DNA from: Novosphingobium sp. RL4
GTDB taxonomy: Bacteria > Pseudomonadota > Alphaproteobacteria > Sphingomonadales > Sphingomonadaceae
DNA length: 64,000 nt
Direction: 5' to 3'
Assembly (NCBI RefSeq): GCF_035658495.1
Contig: NZ_CP141945.1
Span: 1,725,501 to 1,789,500 of the forward strand
The translations under genes and the position numbers were made by a program. Below, in pieces: positions 9,320 to 17,853 of this stretch (the stretch's first letter is position 1; every line of letters starts with the position of its first letter). The notes beneath the pieces were generated by a model. It saw only the letters and a program-made list of their open reading frames with translations. It had not been told where the DNA came from and searched no databases.

Positions 9320-10777
9320 ATGGCAGTTCGCGACGAGAAACTGCTGATCGGCGGAGCATGGCTTCCGGCGGAATCCGGTGAAACCTTCGAAACCCGCAAT
9401 CCGGCGACCGGCGAAGTGCTGGCCCGGATCGCGCGGGGCACGGCGGGTGATGTGGACCGTGCGGTCGATGCCGCGCGGCGCGCCTTCGAGGAAGGGCCAT
9501 GGCCGCGCTTCTCGCCGGCCGATCGGCAGAAGCTGATCCTGGGCCTGGCCGACCTGCTGGAGCGCGATGCCGAGCAGTTCGCCCGGCTGGATACGCTGGA
9601 GATGGGCTCGCCGATCCGCCACACCCGCGGCTCGGTGGCGATGCTGGTAGACCTGCTGCGCTATTTCGCGGGTATCGCGCGGTCTGTCGAAGGCACCACG
9701 AACCGGCCGTCCGATCCCGGAACTTTCGCCTGCACGGTGAAGGAACCGGTTGGCGTTTGCGGGGCGATCATCCCTTGGAACGGACCGCTTTGGGCCAGTG
9801 TTCTCAAGCTCGGGCCGGTGCTCGCAAGCGGTTGCACGCTGGTGCTGAAGCCTGCCGAGGACGCCAGCCTCGCGCCGCTGCGCCTTGCGGAACTGGCGCT
9901 GGAAGCGGGCGTGCCGGAGGGCGTGTTCAACGTCGTCACCGGTTTCGGTGCCGAGGCCGGGGCGGCGCTCGCCGCGCATTCCGGGGTGGACAAGATCGCC
10001 TTCACCGGCTCGGAGGCGACGGGCCGCCGCATCGTCCAGGCTTCGGCGGGCAACCTCAAGCGGCTCTCGCTGGAACTGGGGGGCAAGTCTCCCAATATCG
10101 TGTTCGCCGATGCCGACCTCGAAGCGGCGGCGAAGACCGCGGTGATCGCGGCCTTCGCCAATTCCGGGCAGGTTTGCAGCGCTGGAACGCGTCTGTTCGT
10201 GGAGCGCGCGGTTCACCGCGAATTCGCCGCCGAAGTCGCGCGGATCGCGGGCACGCTGAAGATCGGCGATGGTCTCGATCCCGAAACCGACCTCGGCCCG
10301 CTGGTTTCGGCGCGTCAGCTTGAGCGCGTCTGCGGCCATATGGATGATGCGCTGGCGGCGGGCGCGGCGCCGCTCTCGGGCGGGGGCAGGCTGTCGGGCG
10401 CAGCCTACGACAAGGGCTTCTTCTTCCCGCCGACCGTTCTCGTCGAGGCCCGCGACGACATGCGCGCGGTGCGGGAGGAAATCTTCGGCCCGATCCTGGC
10501 GACGCTTCCTTTCGATAGCGAGGATGAAGTGATCGCCCGCGCCAATGCCACGGAATTCGGGCTCGGCGCCGGGGTCTGGACGAGCCATCTCGGCCGCGCG
10601 CACCGCATGGCCCGTGCGCTCAAGGCGGGCTCGGTCTGGGTGAACTGCTACAACCGGATCGACCCTGCGGTGCCGTCGGGCGGGATCAAGGCGAGCGGGC
10701 ACGGCCGCGAATACGGCCGCCAGCACGTCGAGGAGCATTTCCAGACCAAGTCGATCTGGATCGACACGACTGTCTGA
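9320..10777 (+). CDS. NAD(P)-dependent aldehyde dehydrogenase
   Basis: A 485-residue aldehyde dehydrogenase of the classical superfamily. IPWNGPLW contains N154 and K177 is in LKPAE. E252 is in LELGGKSP (general base) and C286 in NSGQVCSAGTR is the catalytic nucleophile. Length is normal. It should oxidise an aldehyde released by the pathway to its acid. It is the last gene of the 6892-10777 operon and is followed by a terminator. Which aldehyde it uses is not visible. Confidence 0.93.
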   Translation: MAVRDEKLLIGGAWLPAESGETFETRNPATGEVLARIARGTAGDVDRAVDAARRAFEEGPWPRFSPADRQKLILGLADLLERDAEQFARLDTLEMGSPIRHTRGSVAMLVDLLRYFAGIARSVEGTTNRPSDPGTFACTVKEPVGVCGAIIPWNGPLWASVLKLGPVLASGCTLVLKPAEDASLAPLRLAELALEAGVPEGVFNVVTGFGAEAGAALAAHSGVDKIAFTGSEATGRRIVQASAGNLKRLSLELGGKSPNIVFADADLEAAAKTAVIAAFANSGQVCSAGTRLFVERAVHREFAAEVARIAGTLKIGDGLDPETDLGPLVSARQLERVCGHMDDALAAGAAPLSGGGRLSGAAYDKGFFFPPTVLVEARDDMRAVREEIFGPILATLPFDSEDEVIARANATEFGLGAGVWTSHLGRAHRMARALKAGSVWVNCYNRIDPAVPSGGIKASGHGREYGRQHVEEHFQTKSIWIDTTV

Positions 10778-10789
10778 ACAAGGAAGGTT

Positions 10790-10821
10790 TTCGGCGGGGC
10801 AGGCGATCCTGTCCCGCCGAA
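10790..10821. terminator. Terminator hairpin between ALDH and LOG genes
   Basis: TTCGGCGGGGCAGG pairs with CCTGTCCCGCCGAA across a 4-nt CGAT loop, with one G-T wobble, giving a 14-bp stem. It lies between convergent genes, so it is probably bidirectional. Confidence 0.8.
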
Positions 10822-10836
10822 GTCAGATCGCCGAAG

Positions 10837-11424
10837 TCAGAGCCACTTCGGCACGACCGGCTTCTCGAATGCGGCCAGCGCATCGATCAGCGCTTCGGGA
10901 TCGGCTTCGAGGACGATGCCCTTGCGATGTTCCGGCGGCAGGAACTTCTCTTCGATCATCTTGTCGATGAAGGCCATGAAGGGTTCGTGGAAGCCGCCGA
11001 CATTGTAGAGGCCCACCGGCTTGTCGATCTCGCCGAGCTGGTTGAGCGTCCAGGCTTCCATGAATTCCTCAAGCGTGCCGATGCCGCCGGGCAGGGCGAT
11101 GCAGGCGTCGGCGATCGACAGCATCCGTTCCTTGCGCACCCGCATGGATTCGACCACTTCGTGCAGCGAGAGGCCGGGGTGGAGGTGGCCCTTGTCGAAC
11201 AGGCGCTGGTTGATGACGCCGTGGACGTGCCCGCCCTCTGCCAGGGCCGCATCGGCAAGAATGCCCATCAGCCCCTTGTGCGTGCCGCCATAGACGATCC
11301 CGATCCCCTTGCGGGCCAGTGCGCCTCCAAGCGCGGCGGCGGCATGTTCGTACTTGTCGCCCAGGCCGGTGTTGGAGCCGCAGAAGACGGCGACATGGCG
11401 GATTTCTCGCGGGGACTGGCTCAT
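10837..11424 (-). CDS. LOG family / TIGR00730 Rossmann-fold nucleoside-5'-monophosphate phosphoribohydrolase
   Basis: A 195-residue protein with the LOG signature: CGSN at residues ~15-18, the YGG(T) loop (~45-48), SMRVRKERM (~93-101) and PGGIGTLEE (~112-120). The family cleaves nucleoside 5'-monophosphates (cytokinin ribotides, AMP) to base plus ribose 5-phosphate. ATG 11424 is used because the upstream extension to 11460 starts with TTG and adds no family sequence. It is monocistronic. A possible nucleotide-recycling role is unrelated to its neighbours as far as can be seen. Confidence 0.9.
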   Translation of the reverse strand: MSQSPREIRHVAVFCGSNTGLGDKYEHAAAALGGALARKGIGIVYGGTHKGLMGILADAALAEGGHVHGVINQRLFDKGHLHPGLSLHEVVESMRVRKERMLSIADACIALPGGIGTLEEFMEAWTLNQLGEIDKPVGLYNVGGFHEPFMAFIDKMIEEKFLPPEHRKGIVLEADPEALIDALAAFEKPVVPKWL

Positions 11425-11685
11425 TCTGGGGGCGACTCTCGAAGCGATTAAGGGGTTCAAGGTCTATGTTCTAAAAACTGGCGCGGCAACGAGGTGTGCG
11501 GTGCGGTTTCGGCAACGAGCCGGGGTGGTCTCGGCAACACGCGGCGCGCGCGCGTTGAGGCATGACGCGGGAAGTGGCCGAAGGCTGCCGCAGCGAACGG
11601 TCCGCGAAAAGGGCCGAAGGGCGCGTAACGCCCGCGCGGCAAGCCGGACAGGGCCTCGGTTCGATGATTGACGGATTAGACGCCC
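11425..11685. promoter_or_regulatory. Divergent intergenic region with three CGGCAAC direct repeats
   Basis: A 261-bp region between the LOG gene (minus) and the Rieske oxygenase (plus). CGGCAAC occurs three times on the plus strand, at 11484-11490, 11510-11516 and 11532-11538 (spacing 26 and 22 bp), followed twice by ACG or GAG. Repeats near helical spacing could be an activator or repressor binding array for the oxygenase operon. Chance in GC-rich DNA cannot be excluded. Confidence 0.3.
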
Positions 11686-13008
11686 ATGACACCTGAACAG
11701 AACGATCTCGTCACCCTCAGCGGCCGCGACCGCCCGCTTGGCGCGCTGCTGCGGCGCTACTGGCAGCCGATCGCGCTGCTGGAGGAACTGGAGGGACCGC
11801 GCCCGGCCAAGGCGGTGAAAGTGCTGGGGCAGGACATGGTGCTGTTCCGCGACCAGGAGGGGCGGCTGGGCCTGCTCGATCGCGATTGTCCCCATCGCGG
11901 CGCCGACCTTGCCTTCGGGCGGCTCGAGGACGGCGGACTGCGCTGCCTGTTCCACGGCTGGCTGTTCGATGTGGACGGCAACTGCATCCAGACGCCGGGC
12001 GAACCGGCAGGCTCGAAGCTCTGCACGCGCGTCAGGCAGCGTGCCTATCCGGTGATCGAGCAGGCGGGCATGATCTTCGGCTTCCTGGGTGAAGGCGAGC
12101 CCACGGCTTTTCCGGGGCTGGACTGCTTCGCGGCGCCCGGCAGCCATGTCTTTGCCTTCAAGGGCTATCTCGACTGCAACTGGCTTCAGGCGCTCGAGGT
12201 GGGGATCGATCCGGCGCACGCCAGCTTTCTTCACCGTTTCTTCGAGGACGAGGAAGCGGATGCCTATGGCAAGCAGTTCCGCGCCCGTTCGGCCGACAGC
12301 GACATGACCATGATCCAGGTCCTGCGCGAGTTCGAGAACCCGGACATCACGATTTCACCGACAGACATCGGCTTCCGGCTCACCGCGCTGCGCCCGCTGC
12401 CTGAAGGGCAGACCCATGTGCGCATCACCAACCTGTTCTTCCCGCAGGCCTTCGTCATTCCGCTGTCGGAGACGATGACGATCACGCAGTGGCACGTGCC
12501 GATCGATGACACGAGCTGCTACTGGTACGCCGCCTTCACCAGCTTCACCGATGCGGTGGACAAGGAGGAGATGCGCCGCCAGCGGCTGACGCTTTACGAA
12601 CTGCCGGACTACAAGCCGCGCCTCAACCGCGCGAATGATTACGGTTATGACTTGGTGGAGCAGAAGAGCCGGACTTACACGGGCATGGGCGAGGATATCA
12701 ACGTTCACGACCAGTGGGCCGTGGAGTCCATGGGCCGTATCCAGGATCGCACGCGGGAGCATCTCGGCACGACCGACAAGGGCATCGTCGCGTATCGCAC
12801 CATGCTGCTCAGGCAGCTCCGCAAGATGGAGAACGGCGAGCGTCCGCTGCTGGACCTGACGGCGGAAGAAGCGCTGGCGGTGGTGGATCCGGGCACGGTT
12901 GACGGGGTGGCGCCTGCCGGAGCCGATCTCGAGGCGTATTGGCGCGCTGTCGATGCCCGCCGCCGCGATGCCGCGCCCTGGGCGGCACCCGCGAACGCCG
13001 CCGAATAA
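11686..13008 (+). CDS. Rieske aromatic ring-hydroxylating oxygenase, alpha subunit (phthalate/LigX-type)
   Basis: A 440-residue terminal oxygenase. The N-terminal Rieske [2Fe-2S] domain has C68-P-H70-RG and C87-x2-H90-GW. The C-terminal catalytic domain carries the mononuclear iron ligands D175-PAH178-ASFLH183. The overall look (RRYWQPIA near the N-terminus, EVGIDPAHASFLHR) is that of one-subunit phthalate-dioxygenase/O-demethylase-type enzymes that need a separate reductase. No reductase is adjacent. The GS-like ligase follows after 12 bp, an arrangement that recalls aniline dioxygenase clusters. Substrate unknown. Confidence 0.92.
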   Translation: MTPEQNDLVTLSGRDRPLGALLRRYWQPIALLEELEGPRPAKAVKVLGQDMVLFRDQEGRLGLLDRDCPHRGADLAFGRLEDGGLRCLFHGWLFDVDGNCIQTPGEPAGSKLCTRVRQRAYPVIEQAGMIFGFLGEGEPTAFPGLDCFAAPGSHVFAFKGYLDCNWLQALEVGIDPAHASFLHRFFEDEEADAYGKQFRARSADSDMTMIQVLREFENPDITISPTDIGFRLTALRPLPEGQTHVRITNLFFPQAFVIPLSETMTITQWHVPIDDTSCYWYAAFTSFTDAVDKEEMRRQRLTLYELPDYKPRLNRANDYGYDLVEQKSRTYTGMGEDINVHDQWAVESMGRIQDRTREHLGTTDKGIVAYRTMLLRQLRKMENGERPLLDLTAEEALAVVDPGTVDGVAPAGADLEAYWRAVDARRRDAAPWAAPANAAE

Positions 13009-13020
13009 GCGGGGAGCGCC

Positions 13021-14460
13021 ATGACCGGATTTGTCGAGGCTTATGGCCTGTGGAACGAGGACCAGCGCCGCCTCGCCGCCGAAGTGCTGCGCCGGGTGGA
13101 GGCGGACGAGGTATCCACCGTGCGGCTCGTCTTTGCCGACATGCACGGCATCGCGCGCGGAAAGACCCTGCTGGCAGGCTCGCTGGAGGGCGCTTTCGAG
13201 GATGGCTGCGCGATCACCTCCACGCTGCTGCTCAAGGACACTGCGCACCGTACCGTAGCGCCGGTCTTCTCGGCCGGGGCGGGGATCGGCAATGCCGATC
13301 TCCAGGGCGGCGGCGATGTCGTCATGGTGCCCGATCCGGGGACGTTCCGCCTCCTGCCCTGGGCGCCCGGTACCGGGTGGATGCTTTGCGATCTCTACCA
13401 CAATGACGGCCGCCCGGTGGTTTCATCCACCAGAAGGCTGGCGCGGGACGCCTCGGCTCGGCTGGCCGGGCGCGGGTTCGAATTCGTCAGCGGGCTGGAG
13501 GTGGAATTCTATCTCACCCGTCTGGAAGATGCGGCGCTGAGCCCCGAGGATGCCGGCCAGCCCGCGCGTCCGCCGCGTGTCTCGCTGCTTCACCAGGGTT
13601 ACAATTACCTGACCGAGCAGCGCTACGACCAGATCGAGCCGATCGTCGATGTTCTGAGGCAGAACTGCCTGGCGCTGGGCCTGCCGCTGCATTCGATGGA
13701 AGTGGAATTCGGCCCGAGCCAGTGCGAATTCGTGTTCAAGGTCGGCTCCGGCATCGGCCCGGCCGACGACATGGTGCTGTTCCGTGGCATGGCCAAGCAG
13801 GTCGCCCGGCGGCATGGCTATCACGTCAGCTTCATGTGCCGCCCGCAGCTTCCCGAAGCCATGGCGAGCGGGTGGCATCTCCACCAGTCTCTGCGTGACC
13901 TGAAGACCGGAGCAAACGCCTTCGCGCCGCAAGACGGTGCGCCGGGGCTATCCGCGGTCGGGCGGCAGTTCCTGGCCGGATTGCTGGCGGGTGCGGCGGC
14001 GGCCACGCCGTTTTCGACCCCCACGATCAATGGCTACAAGCGCTACCGCCCGAACTCGCTGGCGCCAGACCGTCTTGCCTGGGCCGAGGACAATCGCGGC
14101 GCGCTGCTGCGGGTGCTCGCCAGGGGGCCTGCGAAGCTGCGCCGTATCGAGAACCGCGTGGGTGAGCCCGCAGCCAACCCCTATCTCTATCTCGCCTCCC
14201 AGATGGCGACCGGACTGGCGGGTATCGAGGCGGGACTGGAGCCGCCGGAATCGGTGGATTCTCCTTACGCTGCCGAGGCGGAGCGGCTTCCGCGCAGCCT
14301 TGAGGCGGCGCTGGACCTGCTGGATGACAGCACATTGCTGCGCGGTGCCTTCGGCAGCGATTTCGTGGATCATTTCCTGATGATCAAGCGCGCGGAAGTC
14401 ATGCGCTACAACCAGACGGTGACCGACTGGGAGCACCGCGAATACTTCGACCTGTTCTGA
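13021..14460 (+). CDS. Glutamine synthetase-family gamma-glutamyl ligase-like protein
   Basis: A 479-residue GS-fold protein of the PuuA/GlnA-III/gamma-glutamylanilide-synthetase kind rather than a housekeeping GlnA. Metal and substrate residues are recognisable: E160/E162 in GLEVEFYL, E229 and E236, H286 in SGWHLHQSL, R343 in KRYRPNS and E378 in RRIENRVG. The usual GSGMH is SGWH here. GGGGAG lies 5 bp before the ATG and 12 bp separate it from the Rieske gene. ATP-dependent glutamylation of an amine substrate before or after oxygenation is inferred from the AtdA1/TdnQ precedent in aniline degradation. Confidence 0.85.
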   Translation: MTGFVEAYGLWNEDQRRLAAEVLRRVEADEVSTVRLVFADMHGIARGKTLLAGSLEGAFEDGCAITSTLLLKDTAHRTVAPVFSAGAGIGNADLQGGGDVVMVPDPGTFRLLPWAPGTGWMLCDLYHNDGRPVVSSTRRLARDASARLAGRGFEFVSGLEVEFYLTRLEDAALSPEDAGQPARPPRVSLLHQGYNYLTEQRYDQIEPIVDVLRQNCLALGLPLHSMEVEFGPSQCEFVFKVGSGIGPADDMVLFRGMAKQVARRHGYHVSFMCRPQLPEAMASGWHLHQSLRDLKTGANAFAPQDGAPGLSAVGRQFLAGLLAGAAAATPFSTPTINGYKRYRPNSLAPDRLAWAEDNRGALLRVLARGPAKLRRIENRVGEPAANPYLYLASQMATGLAGIEAGLEPPESVDSPYAAEAERLPRSLEAALDLLDDSTLLRGAFGSDFVDHFLMIKRAEVMRYNQTVTDWEHREYFDLF

Positions 14461-14465
14461 ATCGG

Positions 14466-14510
14466 AAAAAGGCGCGCCGTCCCAAATCGAACCGGGACGG
14501 CGCGGCCTTT
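14466..14510. terminator. Bidirectional terminator
   Basis: GCGCCGTCCC (14474-14483) pairs with GGGACGGCGC (14494-14503). AAAAAGGC on the left and GCCTTT on the right flank the stem, so both converging transcripts (the GS-like gene and the SDR at 14519) get a hairpin followed by a short U run. Confidence 0.8.
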
Positions 14511-14518
14511 GCACGGCG

Positions 14519-15313
14519 TTATAGCGTGGCGCCGCCGTCCACGACCAGTTCCTGCCCGGTGACGTTTCGTCCGCCTTCGCCGACGAGATAGAGTACCATG
14601 GCAACGATGTCCTCCATCTCGCTGGGGCGGTTGAGCGGAATGCCCATGTCCGCGACATAGGCCTTGAGCGCTTCCTCCTCGCTCAACCCGCGTTGCTGCG
14701 CCAGCGCCCGCCAGTTCGCCTTCATGCGCGGCACGGCGATGGGGCCGGGGGCGATGTAGTTCACGGTCACGCCGTCAGGCCCCGCTTCGAGGGCGGCACT
14801 GCGGGTCAGCCCGCGCAGGCCCCATTTCGAGGCGGAATAGCTCGATCGTCCGGCCCGGCCGCGCATGCCGTGGTTGCCGCCGATGTTGACGATCCTGCCC
14901 GATCCGGCCCGGCGCATGACCGGCAGCAGCCGCGAAAGCACGATGAACGGCGCGCGCAGGTTGGTGGCAACCGTGCTGTCGAATTCCTCAAGGCTGAATT
15001 CGCCGATCGGCGGCGATAGCGGCCCGGTATAGCCTGCCGCGTTCACCACGACGTCCACCGTCCCGCCCGACCAGTCGAGGAAGGCGTCCAGCGCCGCATT
15101 CAGGGCTTCGCCGTCGCGCACGTCGGCGGTGAGCACGAGTGCCTCGCCGCCGTCCGCGCGGATGATTTCGGCGGCGGCTTCCATTTCGGCGGTCCGCCGC
15201 GCGACGAGCGCAACGTCATAGCCCGCCGTGCCGAGCGAGAGTGCGATCTCGCGCCCGGTGCCCGCGCTGGCGCCGGTCACGAAAGCGACGGGGCGTTTGC
15301 CGGAGGCTCCCAT
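14519..15313 (-). CDS. SDR family oxidoreductase
   Basis: A 264-residue classical SDR with TGASAGTG for cofactor binding, NAAG, and YSASK (followed by WGLRG) as catalytic residues; it ends with GQELVVDGG. The ATG at 15313 shares one base with the stop of the PhyH-type oxygenase (TGATG), so translation is coupled. It is the last gene of the DUF1445-PhyH-SDR operon. The catalytic region closely resembles the SDRs at 1-664 and 6892, suggesting a recently expanded SDR subfamily in this island. Substrate unknown. Confidence 0.9.
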   Translation of the reverse strand: MGASGKRPVAFVTGASAGTGREIALSLGTAGYDVALVARRTAEMEAAAEIIRADGGEALVLTADVRDGEALNAALDAFLDWSGGTVDVVVNAAGYTGPLSPPIGEFSLEEFDSTVATNLRAPFIVLSRLLPVMRRAGSGRIVNIGGNHGMRGRAGRSSYSASKWGLRGLTRSAALEAGPDGVTVNYIAPGPIAVPRMKANWRALAQQRGLSEEEALKAYVADMGIPLNRPSEMEDIVAMVLYLVGEGGRNVTGQELVVDGGATL

Positions 15314-16170
15314 CACTTGGCGTCCGCGAAGAACTTGCGCCTGGATTCGGCCTGGATCTTGTAGATCGAACTGCCCGCGCGCGAGGGGAAGGGGAGTTTG
15401 ACGTAATTGTCCTCGAACCGGACTTCGGTGGTGGAAGGCCCGCTGACGATGCGGGATTCGTATTCTTCCCAATCGACCTTGTAGAACAGCGGGAATGCAT
15501 CGCTGGCGGCATATTCGTAGAACAGGATCCGGCGCGGATCGCCCGAGCGGTTCACGCTCGATCCGTGCAGCGTCATCGGGTGGTGGAAGCTGACGGTGCC
15601 CGGAGGGCCCTCGAGCAGCGCGGCCCTGGACATGTCGAACTCCGCCGTGTCGACCGCGCCGCAGAAGAAGCCTTCCTCGTCGTGGTGATCCAGAAGCGGT
15701 CCCTTGTGGCTGCCGGGGATGACCTGCATCGCGCCATTGGCCGCGCTGGCGCCGTCGAGTATGATCGAGGCGACGCAAGTGGACATGTTGGTGTGCGGCG
15801 CGAAGGCCCAGTCCTGATGCCATTCCAGCGCGGCGCCGCCATTGGCCGACTTCATGTTGATCTTGGTATGGCTGAGCCGGACCAGCTTGCCGATGATCGC
15901 GGTGAGGATTTCCAGCACCTGCGGATTTCCTGCCTGCGCGGCGTAATAGGGGTCGATGCGGTTGGGCTTCTTGATGCGCTGGATCGTGCGTTGTCCATCG
16001 GCATCGGTGTCGAAATCGAACCAGGCATCGTCGCCTTCCGCCTCTGCGGCGCGGGCGGCGACTTCATCGGTCAGCGCGCGGAGCCTGTCCAGCACGGGCC
16101 CCTGCAACAGGCCGGGGACGACCACGTAGCCGTGCTCGTGATAGAAGGAAATGATCTCGTCGAGGTTCAT
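15313..16170 (-). CDS. Phytanoyl-CoA dioxygenase (PhyH) family 2-oxoglutarate/Fe(II) oxygenase
   Basis: A 285-residue PhyH-family oxygenase. The iron-binding triad is H118-x-D120 in EWHQDWAF and H202 in MTLHGSS, with R213 as the likely 2-oxoglutarate ligand. Bacterial homologues hydroxylate small molecules, so the phytanoyl-CoA name is only the family label. It lies 3 bp after the DUF1445 gene and overlaps the SDR downstream. A hydroxylation followed by SDR oxidation is a natural pairing (inference). Confidence 0.9.
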   Translation of the reverse strand: MNLDEIISFYHEHGYVVVPGLLQGPVLDRLRALTDEVAARAAEAEGDDAWFDFDTDADGQRTIQRIKKPNRIDPYYAAQAGNPQVLEILTAIIGKLVRLSHTKINMKSANGGAALEWHQDWAFAPHTNMSTCVASIILDGASAANGAMQVIPGSHKGPLLDHHDEEGFFCGAVDTAEFDMSRAALLEGPPGTVSFHHPMTLHGSSVNRSGDPRRILFYEYAASDAFPLFYKVDWEEYESRIVSGPSTTEVRFEDNYVKLPFPSRAGSSIYKIQAESRRKFFADAK

Positions 16171-16173
16171 GGC

Positions 16174-16989
16174 TCAGTCCTTGGGGAGAGGCAGGTCGGT
16201 GACGACCATATGCGCCTTGTAATGCGTGATGCAGAGCGGCAGGCGCGCGGCGCGCACCGCGTTCTGCCCGGTGGCGCCGCAGGCCCAGAATACCGGGACT
16301 TCGCCCGTATTCAGCCGGGTCAGGCCGTGCCCGCCGTAACTTTGGCCCAGATCGCCGATGCCGAGATCCCCGGGCAGGGCGAGCGATACCGGCGCGCCGT
16401 GGAACTGGGGGTAGCGGGCGGAAAGGATCGTTGCGCGCACGGCGTCTTCCGGCGAGAGCGCACGCATGGAGACGATCAGCCTGCCGCCGAACGGGCCGAC
16501 CGGCACCGTTTCGCGCGCGGTCTCGTACATGGCGGAGACATTGCCTTCGTCCAGATGTCGCAGGCGCACGCCGTGGCTCTGCAGGATCGCCTCGAACGAG
16601 AACGAGCACCCCAGAACGAAGGACACAAGATCGTCTGCCCAGGCATGGCGGGCATCGCGCGGCGTCTCGGCCAGTTCGCCGTCCCGGAACACCATGTAAC
16701 CGCCGGTGTCGCGCGCCAGGTCCATGTCGGCGGCGAGTTCGGGAATCTCGCGCGAGCCCGGCGCGCTGCGGCCCAGGATGGGCAGCGCCTGAGGGTTCGA
16801 ACGGCAGTAGAGTTCGAAGGCGTCGGCATGGGCTTCGGGCACGGCAACGAGGTTGCCTTGCACATGGCCGCGCGCGACATGGTTGGTGAAGCCGGTGAAG
16901 CGCCCTTCGCGGATGGCGCGGCGCACGGCGGCCGGATCGTCGGTATCGAAGTCAGGCCGGGCGATGTCGATCAGGGATGCCTGGGTCAT
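16174..16989 (-). CDS. DUF1445/YcsI family putative hydro-lyase (D-glutamate cyclase-like)
   Basis: A 271-residue protein of the DUF1445 family: GFTNHVARGHVQGNLV near the start, FVLGCSFSFE in the middle, and the C-terminal FWACGATGQNA and ITH motifs. The related domain of human DGLUCY converts 5-oxo-D-proline to D-glutamate, and B. subtilis ycsI lies in the 5-oxoprolinase (pxp/kip) operon. ATG 16989 is chosen; an upstream in-frame extension to 17037 is not family-like. It heads the operon with the PhyH oxygenase and SDR. Given hyuAB nearby, an oxoproline or related lactam role is plausible but unproven. Confidence 0.85.
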   Translation of the reverse strand: MTQASLIDIARPDFDTDDPAAVRRAIREGRFTGFTNHVARGHVQGNLVAVPEAHADAFELYCRSNPQALPILGRSAPGSREIPELAADMDLARDTGGYMVFRDGELAETPRDARHAWADDLVSFVLGCSFSFEAILQSHGVRLRHLDEGNVSAMYETARETVPVGPFGGRLIVSMRALSPEDAVRATILSARYPQFHGAPVSLALPGDLGIGDLGQSYGGHGLTRLNTGEVPVFWACGATGQNAVRAARLPLCITHYKAHMVVTDLPLPKD

Positions 16990-17127
16990 GCCAGCATAGA
17001 TAGCCAACCAGGGTGTTGCCGAGAGTTGCTTTTTCATGCCTGAGCCGTTGCCGATCCGGCCATGGGCGGAATGAAAGCGCTCGTGCTTCGCTGCGCTTTT
17101 GCGGCAATGGAAAGGGCGAAAGCAATC

Positions 17128-17853
17128 ATGGCAGGCATATTGGTAATCGGCGGGGCGAACGGACTGGGCGGAGAAATCGCGGCGGCCTTCGCAGAGGGAG
17201 GAGACCGCGTGCTGCTGGTGGACGAGTGTGCGGTTCCGGCGGGGATCGCGCCGGGCGTGGATTTCCTGAGGCTCGACCTTGCCGCCGCCGATACCGGCGC
17301 GCGGGCTGCGGCGGAGGCTGCGGGGCTTTTCGCGGGGATAGACAGTGTCGTCATCGCGGCGGCGGCCATGGAAAGCGCTCCGATCGCGCAGTGGACCGTC
17401 GCCATGTGGAACCAGGCCGCCGCCATCAACTTGCGGCTGCCGTTCCTGGTGACGCAGGCGGCCCAGCCCTGGCTTGCGCAGTCCGGCAACGCCAGCGTGA
17501 CGATCGTTTCATCGACCGCGACGATGCGCGGGCAACCCTTCACTCATGCCTATCAGGCGACCAAGGCCGGTGTGGCGGGACTGGTGCGCAGCCTTGCCGC
17601 CGAACTCGGGCCGGAGGGGATCAGGGTGAACGCGGTGCTGGCGGGGTGGCTCGATACGCCGCTCACACGGGCCTATTGGGACGGCGTGGAGGATGCAGCG
17701 GCGCAGCGCGCGCAAGTGGACGGACGCATTCCGCTGCGCCGCCACGGGACGGCAGGCGAGGCTGCCGCGCTCGTGCGGTTCCTGGCATCCGGCGCGGCGA
17801 GTTACCTGACCGGGGCGATGCTTCCGGTGGACGGAGGCGATACCGCGGTGTGA
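17128..17853 (+). CDS. SDR family oxidoreductase
   Basis: A 241-residue SDR with the shortened N-terminal motif GGANGLGGE and a YQATK catalytic pair; it ends with LTGAMLPVDGG. ATG 17128 is used because the Rossmann strand starts immediately after it, whereas extension to 17062 adds an unlikely leader. It is divergent from the DUF1445 operon. Its last 52 bases overlap the 3' end of the convergent MFS gene on the other strand. Substrate unknown. Confidence 0.88.
   Translation: MAGILVIGGANGLGGEIAAAFAEGGDRVLLVDECAVPAGIAPGVDFLRLDLAAADTGARAAAEAAGLFAGIDSVVIAAAAMESAPIAQWTVAMWNQAAAINLRLPFLVTQAAQPWLAQSGNASVTIVSSTATMRGQPFTHAYQATKAGVAGLVRSLAAELGPEGIRVNAVLAGWLDTPLTRAYWDGVEDAAAQRAQVDGRIPLRRHGTAGEAAALVRFLASGAASYLTGAMLPVDGGDTAV

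Noticed and set aside
14519..15823. Apparent fusion of the SDR with an N-terminal extension
   Set aside because: The extra ~170 residues are an out-of-frame reading of the PhyH oxygenase. The true SDR starts at 15313, overlapping the PhyH stop by one base.
15241..17043. 600-codon plus-strand frame opposite the SDR/PhyH/DUF1445 operon
   Set aside because: It spans three convincing minus-strand genes and contains no recognisable domain.
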